From an uncultured Bacillota bacterium (GTDB taxonomy: Bacteria > Bacillota_I > Bacilli_A > Culicoidibacterales > ZOR0006), in NCBI GenBank assembly GCA_945956935.1, contig CAMFJD010000001.1, positions 62,001 through 126,000 of the forward strand: a DNA stretch of 64,000 nucleotides, read 5' to 3'. Positions within the stretch are counted from its first letter, which is position 1. The number at the start of each line of letters is the position of its first letter. The notes under the pieces were generated by a model. That model was not told the DNA's origin, did not search any database, and saw only the letters and a list, made by a program, of their open reading frames with translations. Shown piece after piece: positions 43,621 to 51,656 of the stretch. Position numbers and translations under genes: made by a program.

Positions 43621-44103
43621 ATGGTAATTGAGCTCTTTTTTATTGCATTATTCATTTTTTATGGTACTCGAGGGTACCGTAAGGGGGTTATGCTTCAACT
43701 TGTTTGGTTATTAGCACTTGTTTGTTTTATCCTGTTTGCGAATAGTTTCACAGGATATATCAATCATTTATTTATAATTATGAATGTTCAAACAGATTCT
43801 TTCCTATTTTCACCGTGGATTAAAATAATTATAGGGTATTTTTTAATTTATATTATTTTCAAATTGATATTATTGGCAACAAAAGACTTGAAAATACCAG
43901 GTATATCATTATTGAATAGAGTATTAGGCGCGTGTTTAGGAGTACTAAAAGCAAGTTTATTTTGTGTTTTTATAGGAAAGTTGTTAATCACTATTTGGCC
44001 AAATATGTCACCAGTATTCGAACAAAACTCAGTATATATGGTAAGTGCAGATTTTTGGACTGCTATTTTTACTTCAGTAATTCAAGGGCTTTTTGTGTCG
44101 TAG
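43621..44103 (+). CDS. CvpA-family membrane protein
   Basis: A 160-residue protein with four hydrophobic helices and the CvpA opening VIELFFIALFIFYGTRGYRK. CvpA family members were first linked to colicin V production; in Firmicutes the gene typically lies between rnhC (and zapA) and mutS2. AAAAGGAGG precedes the ATG at 43621. Its 3' end overlaps the convergent RNase HIII copy 2 by 35 bases. No zapA is seen beside it. Confidence 0.9.
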   Translation: MVIELFFIALFIFYGTRGYRKGVMLQLVWLLALVCFILFANSFTGYINHLFIIMNVQTDSFLFSPWIKIIIGYFLIYIIFKLILLATKDLKIPGISLLNRVLGACLGVLKASLFCVFIGKLLITIWPNMSPVFEQNSVYMVSADFWTAIFTSVIQGLFVS

Positions 44104-44980
44104 CAAAATGTACTTTTGCATATATTTGTAAGCATGATTCACCGTGTGTATGAATGATTTCAGCAGCGAAATGATCAACTGTCTTACTTGCACCTTTTGG
44201 TAGTGTTTTTCCATACTTACTAGCTAATTTATCCATTGCTTTTACATATGTGTAACGCGCTAAAACGGAAGCAGCAGCAACAGCAATACTATGTCCCTCG
44301 GCTTTAGGTATAAAAGTTAACCCTGTAATAGGCGATATTTGAAGTGTTTTAAAATAACGATAATAAGTGGATTCATTAACAAATTGGTCCATGATAATAT
44401 AATCAAAAGTGAACGTTTGATCATTGAGTAATTTCTGAAGTGCTTGGTTATGTAGTAAAGCTTTCATCATGTGACCATTGATACCTTTGGCTTGAAGTTG
44501 ATTGTATTTTTCATTTGGTAAAATAGTGATTGCATGGTAGCAACTTTTCATAATTGTTGGTGCTATTTTACAAATATATTCATCAGTCATTTGCTTTGAA
44601 TCCATGATGCCTAATTGCTTGAGTTTATCAGTTTGTTGTTTTGGAACATAGACGCAAGCAGCAGTTAGTGGACCAAAATAATCACCAACACCTGATTCAT
44701 CACAACCAATACAGTCAAAGTTATCAAAGTGAGTTAGGTGTGGCACTTGTTTAGTTTTCATTTGTTTTACTGGTTGTTGTAATGCTTGCCAAAGTGTAAT
44801 TTCTTTCTCGGCATTCTTACCTTGAAATACAACTTTTTTCGAATTGTATGCAGTAATTGTACAACCGGTTATTTTTGCTTGAAATTTAGCATGTGATGGT
44901 GTTTTGACAGTATAGTCTTGATAAAAATCTGCCATAGTATCGAGCGTTTTTTGATCGACAAGAAGTGTATAAACTGACAT
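44069..44980 (-). CDS. rnhC: RNase HIII, copy 2 with complete active site
   Basis: A 303-residue RNase HIII with all expected acids: CDESGVGDYFGP, IIMDQFVNES and IPKAEGHSIAVAAASVLARY. The N-terminal TBP-like substrate-binding domain (residues about 1-80) is followed by the catalytic RNase H fold. The enzyme removes RNA-DNA hybrids during replication and transcription. It is only moderately similar to copy 1 on the other side of cvpA, so the pair is an old duplication or one copy was acquired. AAAGGAATG precedes the ATG at 44980. Confidence 0.93.
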   Translation of the reverse strand: MSVYTLLVDQKTLDTMADFYQDYTVKTPSHAKFQAKITGCTITAYNSKKVVFQGKNAEKEITLWQALQQPVKQMKTKQVPHLTHFDNFDCIGCDESGVGDYFGPLTAACVYVPKQQTDKLKQLGIMDSKQMTDEYICKIAPTIMKSCYHAITILPNEKYNQLQAKGINGHMMKALLHNQALQKLLNDQTFTFDYIIMDQFVNESTYYRYFKTLQISPITGLTFIPKAEGHSIAVAAASVLARYTYVKAMDKLASKYGKTLPKGASKTVDHFAAEIIHTHGESCLQIYAKVHFATTQKALELLK

Positions 44981-45097
44981 TAAATCATTCCTTTCATTCC
45001 ATATAATCATACGCAATTTTATCATTATGTACAAATGTTAATGTGCAAATAATAAAAAATACGATAGAATAAGAGTAATCGAAGAAAGGGTGGTATG

Positions 45098-45502
45098 ATG
45101 CAACCAGAAGTGCAAGAACGTGTAACAGCAATTTTTGAAAGTTATTTTGAAGATGAATTAAAACCATATTTAGCAGATACACAAGCGTTAGCGCTATTTT
45201 CAGAAGTAGATCCAGTTGATTCGTGTGAAGTATCGATAGCTACAATTGATATTGAACAAACAGAAGAAACAGAAGAAGGCATGATTGGCAAAGTTGAGAT
45301 GATGGCACAATTGCTCGTTAATGAGCAATACTCAATGCATCTTGGGTTACGATTTGAAGAAATTGATTTGCTGGAATCGAATGAAGATCCGCTTTACCCA
45401 GTAATTAAAAAAGCGGTTAATCAAAATTTATTTGAGAGTGTCTTACAAGGGTTGAAGAAACTTGATAGCCACATAAAAGAAAAACCTCAAATTGTTCACT
45501 AG
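45098..45502 (+). CDS. Acidic protein of unknown function
   Basis: A soluble protein of about 134 residues, rich in Glu and Asp (EQTEETEEG near residue 49), without membrane segments or motifs I recognise. AAAGGG lies 7 bases before the ATG at 45098; an adjacent ATG at 45095 is possible. It is divergent from RNase HIII copy 2 and ends in a strong terminator, so it is monocistronic. The composition suggests a cytosolic protein-interaction role, but this is only an impression. Confidence 0.65.
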   Translation: MQPEVQERVTAIFESYFEDELKPYLADTQALALFSEVDPVDSCEVSIATIDIEQTEETEEGMIGKVEMMAQLLVNEQYSMHLGLRFEEIDLLESNEDPLYPVIKKAVNQNLFESVLQGLKKLDSHIKEKPQIVH

Positions 45503-45512
45503 TTTTGCGCTG

Positions 45513-45550
45513 GACCTCATTATTTGGATAAAAATAATGAGGTGTTTTTT
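45513..45550 (+). terminator. Terminator after the acidic protein gene
   Basis: ACCTCATTATTT pairs with AAATAATGAGGT and is followed by a T run. Confidence 0.92.
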
Positions 45551-45679
45551 TGTACGACAAAACTACTAATTGAAATGTATAGATGATGTAAATCAGGAGA
45601 ATCAATAAGTGAAATAAATCTTGAGTATAAATTTGACAGTAGCAACATTAGGTATTTCATGCAGTTACTGTATTGTCAT

Positions 45680-46035
45680 GGGGTTAATATTTTGGACAAA
45701 GGAGACAATGTTGCATGAACTTTTGAAAAGTATTCAAAGTAAGCTAACTTAATTTTCCAATCAATGTTTGCGATACACAGTGCGTCCATATCGCGAAGCA
45801 CTACAACAACTTGGAAGTATCCAGCCAATGTCTCGGAAAGGAAAATTCTTAGAAAATTCACCAATGAAAAACGTCTGTAACTTGTTAAAACATTGGAAGA
45901 TTTATAAAGTAGGCAACTGAAACATACATCGAGTATTATACTGCCAAATGTATTTCGATAAAATTAAAAAGAGTGGTCCTGTTCAATGTAGAATTGTGTA
46001 AAAAATTTATATTGTCCAGATTATTGGTTTCACCT
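45680..46035 (+). mobile_element. Decayed IS3-family insertion sequence remnant
   Basis: About 355 bp bounded by related inverted ends: TGGACAA at 45693-45699 and TTGTCCA at 46012-46018, each with similar AT-rich flanks. Between them lies only the C-terminal part of an IS3-type transposase, broken by stops and frameshifts. Most of the element, including orfA, has been lost by internal deletion. Ends are approximate. Confidence 0.7.
45753..46001 (+). pseudogene. IS3-family transposase (orfB) C-terminal fragment, frameshifted
   Basis: The frame from 45753 reads FSNQCLRYTVRPYREALQQL followed by GSIQPMSRKGKFLENSPMKN, matching the IS3 OrfB block around HSDQG...Y...L...G...SMSRKGN..DNA.MEN. The catalytic glutamate of MEN has become Lys. 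It stops near 45920. Frames at 45922-45975 (YIEYYTAKCISIKLKR) and 45972-46001 (SGPVQCRIV) continue the same family C-terminus (YI.YYN..R...KLK..SPVQYR). At least two frame breaks make it non-functional. Confidence 0.85.
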
Positions 46036-46062
46036 TAGGTTGTATTTTTTTTGTTTTAGGTA

Positions 46063-46095
46063 TTGTGTAATGCGAAGTACTGTGTTATAGTACTT
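46063..46095 (+). promoter_or_regulatory. PadR operon promoter with overlapping palindromic operator
   Basis: TTGTGT (46063-46068), a 17-bp spacer and TATAGT (46086-46091) form the promoter. The palindrome AAGTACT-N7-AGTACTT (46075-46095) covers the spacer and the -10 box, and a third AAGTACT is at 46122-46128. Autoregulation by the PadR protein encoded next is the simplest reading. Confidence 0.75.
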
Positions 46096-46154
46096 TGTGA
46101 AGCCAGTTACTATGCAATGCAAAGTACTATTGAAAACGAAATAGAGGTGAAGAT

Positions 46155-46469
46155 ATGCAAACTCAATTTAAAAAAGGCGTTTTAGACATTTGTGTTATGG
46201 CATTAATTGCCAAAAAGGATATGTATGGATATGAAATTGTGAGTGAGTTATTGTCGTATATTGACGTGACGGAAAGTACAGTATATCCAATTTTACGGCG
46301 ATTAACAAAAGAAGGATTTTTTACGACTTATATTCAAGAGTCAAGTGAAGGACCTGCAAGAAAATATTATCAGTTAACACAAGAAGGTATTGCACATTAT
46401 CAAGCTGTTGCAACCGAATGGCAAGCATTTACAGTAGCCGTACAAAAATTATTACAGGAGGTACAATAA
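46155..46469 (+). CDS. PadR-family transcriptional regulator
   Basis: A 104-residue PadR-type winged-helix repressor: DMYGYEIVSELLSYIDVTES, TVYPILRRLTKEGFFTTYI and GPARKYYQLTQEG are the typical helix, recognition and wing segments. Small PadR proteins dimerise through the C-terminal helix. Its stop codon overlaps the start of the DUF1700 gene by one base, the standard PadR-DUF1700-DUF4097 operon. It is likely to repress its own promoter through the AAGTACT palindrome. Confidence 0.95.
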   Translation: MQTQFKKGVLDICVMALIAKKDMYGYEIVSELLSYIDVTESTVYPILRRLTKEGFFTTYIQESSEGPARKYYQLTQEGIAHYQAVATEWQAFTVAVQKLLQEVQ

Positions 46470-47122
46470 TGAATCGAGCAGAGTATTTAGAATTGTTACG
46501 TGATTATGTATCACAACGATTTTCATTAGTAGAAACAGAAGATATTATTCGTGATTATGAAGAGTTTTTTGTAGAAGGCATGGCAAATGGGAAAACAGAA
46601 GCAGAAGTAATTCAAGGATTAGGATCACCAAAATTATTAGTTGAACAATTGGTGGAAGAACTTCAGCCTCCAAAACAACAATCCAAAACAACGGATGTAC
46701 TTCAGACAGGGAATCGATATATTAAAAAACTACAGAAAAAATTAACTCATACACTCCAAATAAAATCAACAACAAAACAACTAGGTTGCATGACACGAAT
46801 ATTACGATTGATGACACAATGTATTGCATTAGGATTAACAGTCGTAGCAATAGCAGTTATTTTATTTATTATTATGAACATGGTATGGACAGGTCTAGGA
46901 ATGGTTGGATTATTCATTGTAGGAGGGTACTTCTTAACAGCAAATGTAGGGTTAGGAATGGTATTCTTTAGTGGTGCAAGTATTTGTCTGGGGTTCTTTT
47001 TGCTTGGCCTTGTCTGTGTGCGCAGTTTGAGTAATTATGTAATTGCTTATATCAAGCGAGCACAAACATGGTGGCACTATCATGTAAATCAAGCACCAAA
47101 GGAGGAAATTGACCATGAATAA
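46469..47122 (+). CDS. DUF1700 (HAAS domain) membrane protein
   Basis: A 217-residue protein. The N-terminal HAAS-type helical domain (about residues 1-65, NRAEYLELLRDYVSQ then DIIRDYEEFFVEGMANGKTE) is followed by three hydrophobic segments between about 115 and 195. HAAS proteins are thought to act as sensors or adaptors partnered with PadR regulators. AGGAGGT precedes the ATG. Its end overlaps the next gene by 8 bases. Confidence 0.9.
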   Translation: MNRAEYLELLRDYVSQRFSLVETEDIIRDYEEFFVEGMANGKTEAEVIQGLGSPKLLVEQLVEELQPPKQQSKTTDVLQTGNRYIKKLQKKLTHTLQIKSTTKQLGCMTRILRLMTQCIALGLTVVAIAVILFIIMNMVWTGLGMVGLFIVGGYFLTANVGLGMVFFSGASICLGFFLLGLVCVRSLSNYVIAYIKRAQTWWHYHVNQAPKEEIDHE

Positions 47123-48242
47123 AACAAATAAGAAATTATTAATTGTAGCTATGGTTGCAATTATGTTTGGTATTGTGGCTATTATTCCAAGTGTTTTTGC
47201 CACGTTACCATACGTTGAACAGGTAGTAACACAGGTGCGCAGTGAAGGAAAAAAAGAACTAGTTCAATCATTAAATGAACCAGTAAAAGAAGTGGTAATT
47301 CATACTGAAAATATCGATGTTAAAATTGTGAAAAGCTTAACAGATAATGTGGAAATATATCAAACAAATTCACTGATTCAAAAAGTTAATGTGGATACAA
47401 AAATTGTTGATGGAATATTAACAATTAACTCAACAAGTGGTTGGCAATTTCCAGAAATGATTGGGAATGCCCAACGTTTCATAGAGCAAGTAACGGCAGT
47501 GATTGTAAATGCTGAAGTACCAGCGGTAATTGTTGCAGTACCTGATAATACGTCAATCGATACGAACATTCAAACATATAGTAGTGTTTTTGTAGAAGAT
47601 GGGTCATTACTTGGGGCTGAGAATACGATATCAGCATGGAATTTCGGAATTGAATCAGAACAGATTCCAACGTCGGACCGTAAACTGACATATACACCAA
47701 ACAATTCACATGCTGATCTTGATTATCGTACATTAAACAATTTTAGCGATGTTGTGATTGACTCATATTATGTGAATTTAGCTAATTATTCACGGATTAG
47801 TTCGTTGAAAACACAAAATGTAATAGTAGAAGCGGATAGCGTAAATATAGCGTATATTCCATTTGAAGGAACGATTCAAATTAATGAAAAAGGTTATGGT
47901 AATGGGTATGTTAATATCGATATGAATCGTATGCCAAATATTGATTGGGAAATTAAAGTTGATGAGTTTGTGCTGAGTGATGATAAATATGATGATGAGT
48001 CTGGCTATAATGATGATGTACACGGTGATGATGGTTGGGATTTTTCAGGATATTTTTGGCCTGAAACACAAGTTGAGAGTGGAAAAATGATTATTACAAG
48101 CAGTGATTTGCGTTTTGATGTAAACGGATCAATTGATGCCTTTAAATCATTTGTCAAAACGCAACCAACACTTCAAATTATTCAATCAGAAATGTATTAT
48201 GATACTGAAGATAGCGATGAAGAAGCAATATATGGTTATTAA
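47115..48242 (+). CDS. DUF4097-type membrane-anchored beta-repeat protein
   Basis: A 375-residue protein with one N-terminal membrane helix (about 8-28) and an extracellular part of short beta-strand repeats typical of DUF4097/DUF4098 proteins that form the third gene of PadR-HAAS operons. A strongly acidic, glycine- and aromatic-rich stretch (about residues 290-325) could bind cations or contact wall polymer. The ATG at 47115 follows GGAGG by 9 bases. The function is unproven; related operons are linked to envelope stress. Confidence 0.82.
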   Translation: MNKTNKKLLIVAMVAIMFGIVAIIPSVFATLPYVEQVVTQVRSEGKKELVQSLNEPVKEVVIHTENIDVKIVKSLTDNVEIYQTNSLIQKVNVDTKIVDGILTINSTSGWQFPEMIGNAQRFIEQVTAVIVNAEVPAVIVAVPDNTSIDTNIQTYSSVFVEDGSLLGAENTISAWNFGIESEQIPTSDRKLTYTPNNSHADLDYRTLNNFSDVVIDSYYVNLANYSRISSLKTQNVIVEADSVNIAYIPFEGTIQINEKGYGNGYVNIDMNRMPNIDWEIKVDEFVLSDDKYDDESGYNDDVHGDDGWDFSGYFWPETQVESGKMIITSSDLRFDVNGSIDAFKSFVKTQPTLQIIQSEMYYDTEDSDEEAIYGY

Positions 48243-48247
48243 TTAAG

Positions 48248-48297
48248 AAGAAGTGAGTAAAGGAGCAACAGTTATATGCTCGTTACTCACTTTTTCT
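48248..48297 (+). terminator. Terminator of the PadR operon
   Basis: AGAAGTGAGTAA pairs with TTACTCACTTTTTCT, with an inner GAGCA/GCTC stem, and ends in T residues. Confidence 0.88.
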
Positions 48298-48403
48298 AGT
48301 TATGTATAGTAGATGAAATATGGGGAGGGTATTCTGAAAAGAAATGCAGAATATATAAAGAAATGATATAATAGTGATAGTATTTATAGAAAGGAATGTA
48401 ACT

Positions 48404-50734
48404 ATGGAGCATTCATTACAAACATTGGAATTTTATCGTGTAATTGAGCAGCTCGCCCCGTATGCTGCTACAAGCCTTGGTAAAGAGCAAGTGATGCAAT
48501 TACAGCCGAGCACGAATTATGATACAGTTAAAAATTGGCAGCAAATAACAGAAGAAGCAGTGCGTATTTGTTTAGCAAAAGATAGTGCGCCACTTGGAGG
48601 AGTATATAATATCAAGCAGTCGCTTTTACGTTCAAAAGCTGATGCAATTTTAAGTGCTGCTGAAATCTTAGAAGTCGGTGCACATTTATATGCAGTGGTA
48701 CAAATGAAAAGTTTTATGCGTGAACTGCAAGAGCTTGGTGAATACTCACAATTTTATCAATTAGTTGAACAGTTAGAACATCAACCAGATTTGTATCGTA
48801 CAATTCAAAGTACAATTGATGAAACCGGAAAGGTTGCTGATACAGCATCGGTTGTTTTGCGTCAAATTCGTGCACAAATGAAAATTACGGAAAATTCAGT
48901 TCGTGAAAAATTAAATCGCTTAGTACAAACTCAACGTGACAAATTGACGGACGGGATTGTAACAATTCGTAATAACCGTTACGTTATTCCAGTGCGTATT
49001 GATCACAAGAATACGTTTGGTGGAATGATTCATGACCAATCATCATCGGGAACGACTGTATTTGTTGAGCCGGAAGCAGTAGTTGCGTTGAATAATAAAT
49101 TAGCTCAATTATTTTCAAATGAACAAACTGAAATTGAACGTATTTTACGTGATTTGACATTACGAATTAAAGTAGAATCGGATAGCTTACTTGAAAATTT
49201 GATCGTTTTTGCTGATATTGATTTTATGTTTGCAAAAGCACGCTATGCATTAGCGATACAGGCAACAAGACCGGTGTTAAATACGACAGGCTATATTAAC
49301 CTATTGCAAGCGAGGCATCCACTTATTGCCTGTGAACAAGTAGTACCGAATGATATTACTTTAGGAAAGCACTACACAGCAATTGTAATTACTGGACCGA
49401 ATACAGGTGGAAAAACGGTTACATTAAAAACAGTCGGATTATTAACACTGATGGCACAGGCAGGGTTACATATTCCTGCAGCAGAGAAAAGTGAAATTGC
49501 GGTGTTTAACCATGTATTTGCTGATATTGGTGATGAACAATCAATTGAACAAAGTTTATCAACATTTTCATCACATATGACGAATATTGTCAAAATTATT
49601 GATCAGCTATCATACAATTCACTTGTGTTATTTGATGAGTTAGGAAGTGGGACAGACCCAAAAGAAGGATCATCACTAGCAATTGAAATTTTAGAGTATA
49701 TGAATAAAAAGGAAGCACGTGTGATTGCGACCACACATTATCCAGAATTGAAAGCATATGGATATGAAAATGAGACAGTAATCAATGCGAGCGTTGAGTT
49801 TGATATCGATACATTACGTCCTACATATAAGTTATTACTTGGAGTGCCAGGGCGTTCAAATGCATTTGAAATTTCTAAACGACTTGGATTACCAGAGTTT
49901 ATAATCGAACGAGCCCGTGAACATGCAAAACTTGAATCGACAGAAATGACAGAAACAATTAAACGTTTAGAATCTGAAAGCACACGGTTACAGCAAGCCC
50001 GTGAAATTGCAGAACATCATCAAGCACAAGCACAAGCATTACGTGAAGAATTGAAACTACAAAAGCAATCATATGAACGCCAAAAACAACAAATGGTTGA
50101 AAAAGCAAAAAGAGAAGCAAATGAATATTTGAAAAAAGCACAGCAACAAGCTGATAAAATTATTAGTGATTTAAAAATTGTACATGCTGAAAATGTGAAA
50201 GAACATGAGTTGATTGCTGCACGCACAGCATTAAAAAATGCACGTTATGATGAACAAAGAGGAATTGTACGCCCAAAAACTCGTGTAGATTTACAAGTAG
50301 GTGATCTTGTTAAAGTTGCTACACTTGGTAGTAACGGTGAAATCATACGCGAATTGAAACCAGGGTTATGGGAAGTGAAAATTGGTCGAATGACGATGAA
50401 AGTTAAAGATGAAGACTTATTATTTGAAAAACGTCGATCGACAAAAGAAAAGCCAATGAAAAAAATCGGTTTGAGTGGCGAAAGAAAAGTTGTAGGGATG
50501 AAACTTGATTTACGTGGCAAACGATTTGAGGAAGCAATGATTGAACTTGATCATTATTTAGATAAAGCTGTGTTGATGAATTATCCAAGCGTCTCAATTA
50601 TTCATGGACATGGCACGGGAGCAATACGTAAAGGTGTGCATGAACATTTGAAAATGAGTAAAATTGTTAAAACATATCGTTTAGGTGGTGCTGGCGAAGG
50701 TGGCGTAGGTGCAACAATTGTTGAGTTTAAATAA
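48404..50734 (+). CDS. mutS2: Endonuclease MutS2
   Basis: A 776-residue MutS2: a core/clamp region, the ABC-type ATPase (Walker A ITGPNTGGKTVTLKTVG near residue 332; LFDELGSGTDP near 410; TTHYPELKAYG), a coiled coil (about 520-610) and a C-terminal Smr nuclease domain (DLRGKRFEEAM, HGHGTGAIRKG). MutS2 suppresses homologous recombination and, in B. subtilis, acts in ribosome-collision rescue. A TATAAT box lies at 48367-48372 and AAAGGAATG precedes the ATG at 48404. It is normally adjacent to cvpA; here about 4.3 kb of extra genes intervene. Confidence 0.96.
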   Translation: MEHSLQTLEFYRVIEQLAPYAATSLGKEQVMQLQPSTNYDTVKNWQQITEEAVRICLAKDSAPLGGVYNIKQSLLRSKADAILSAAEILEVGAHLYAVVQMKSFMRELQELGEYSQFYQLVEQLEHQPDLYRTIQSTIDETGKVADTASVVLRQIRAQMKITENSVREKLNRLVQTQRDKLTDGIVTIRNNRYVIPVRIDHKNTFGGMIHDQSSSGTTVFVEPEAVVALNNKLAQLFSNEQTEIERILRDLTLRIKVESDSLLENLIVFADIDFMFAKARYALAIQATRPVLNTTGYINLLQARHPLIACEQVVPNDITLGKHYTAIVITGPNTGGKTVTLKTVGLLTLMAQAGLHIPAAEKSEIAVFNHVFADIGDEQSIEQSLSTFSSHMTNIVKIIDQLSYNSLVLFDELGSGTDPKEGSSLAIEILEYMNKKEARVIATTHYPELKAYGYENETVINASVEFDIDTLRPTYKLLLGVPGRSNAFEISKRLGLPEFIIERAREHAKLESTEMTETIKRLESESTRLQQAREIAEHHQAQAQALREELKLQKQSYERQKQQMVEKAKREANEYLKKAQQQADKIISDLKIVHAENVKEHELIAARTALKNARYDEQRGIVRPKTRVDLQVGDLVKVATLGSNGEIIRELKPGLWEVKIGRMTMKVKDEDLLFEKRRSTKEKPMKKIGLSGERKVVGMKLDLRGKRFEEAMIELDHYLDKAVLMNYPSVSIIHGHGTGAIRKGVHEHLKMSKIVKTYRLGGAGEGGVGATIVEFK

Positions 50735-50909
50735 TCATCGGAATAGGTTGTAACATTCAAAGTGAGAAACATAGCAAACATAAAAGCATCTCAAACAAGT
50801 GAATTGTGATCAAAAGAAATAGAGAAATTAGGTTTTACTAACAATTTTTTAGTGTTATGTGTACTTTATATATTTTATTTGTAATTTAAAGTAATAGGGT
50901 GGAAAAATC

Positions 50910-50938
50910 TTGTATTTTAGTATAACATTCTCTATAAT
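50910..50938 (+). promoter_or_regulatory. Promoter of trxA
   Basis: TTGTAT (50910-50915), a 17-bp spacer and TATAAT (50933-50938). The resulting leader is about 100 bases. The rest of the 309-base gap after mutS2 shows nothing recognisable. Confidence 0.75.
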
Positions 50939-51043
50939 AATAACAACCAAACAAAAATTGGTGCATTCTATTCGACAAATGTCAGTAGCAAGCGTATAAT
51001 TCAAAACATAGATAAATATCTATTTAATTTAGGAGGGACTTAT

Positions 51044-51364
51044 ATGTCAACAGTAGTTACAACAGTAGAAGAATTCGAAGCAAAAATTACAAGCGGAAAA
51101 TATTTAGTTGATTTTTATGCAACTTGGTGTGGACCATGCCAAATGCTATTACCAGTATTAGAAGAAGTAACACCAACATTAGAGCAATCAACAGTTGAAA
51201 TTTTAAAAGTAAATGTTGATGAATTACCACAATTAGCACAAAAATTTGGAGTTATGAGTGTTCCAACATTATTCGTTATTGAAGATGGTGCAATCAAAAA
51301 TAGTGAAGCAGGATTTAAACCAGCTGACGCATTAGTCGATTGGGTAACGACAAGTTTAGCATAA
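51044..51364 (+). CDS. trxA: Thioredoxin
   Basis: A 106-residue thioredoxin with the WCGPC active site at about residues 28-32 (FYATWCGPCQMLLPVLEEV) and the cis-proline segment SVPTLFVIEDG. It reduces disulfides of ribonucleotide reductase and other cytosolic proteins. AGGAGGG precedes the ATG, and it lies downstream of mutS2 as usual in Firmicutes but with its own promoter. Confidence 0.97.
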   Translation: MSTVVTTVEEFEAKITSGKYLVDFYATWCGPCQMLLPVLEEVTPTLEQSTVEILKVNVDELPQLAQKFGVMSVPTLFVIEDGAIKNSEAGFKPADALVDWVTTSLA

Positions 51365-51368
51365 TATG

Positions 51369-51405
51369 AAAAAGAATTCGACGACAATAGTGCGAATTCT
51401 TTTTT
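51369..51405 (+). terminator. Terminator after trxA
   Basis: AAAAAGAATTCG pairs with CGAATTCTTTTT; T residues follow. Confidence 0.92.
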
Positions 51406-51656
51406 AGTATACAATTACATAAAACGATATCTACAAGAGAAATAAAACCAAGTAGAGAAAACATCTGTATACATTTGAGTATTGAAATAAACTATGGAAA
51501 TAGAGAGAATAAAAAATGATTTTTATTTTTATATAGTACATCAAAGGAAACGATTTTCTTTTACGACTTCTTTTTAAATGACTATATTTTTAATGTTGAA
51601 TCTGCTATACTAGTAAAGCACAAAAATTGTCGAGAAGATAATAGGAGGAATTTAAA

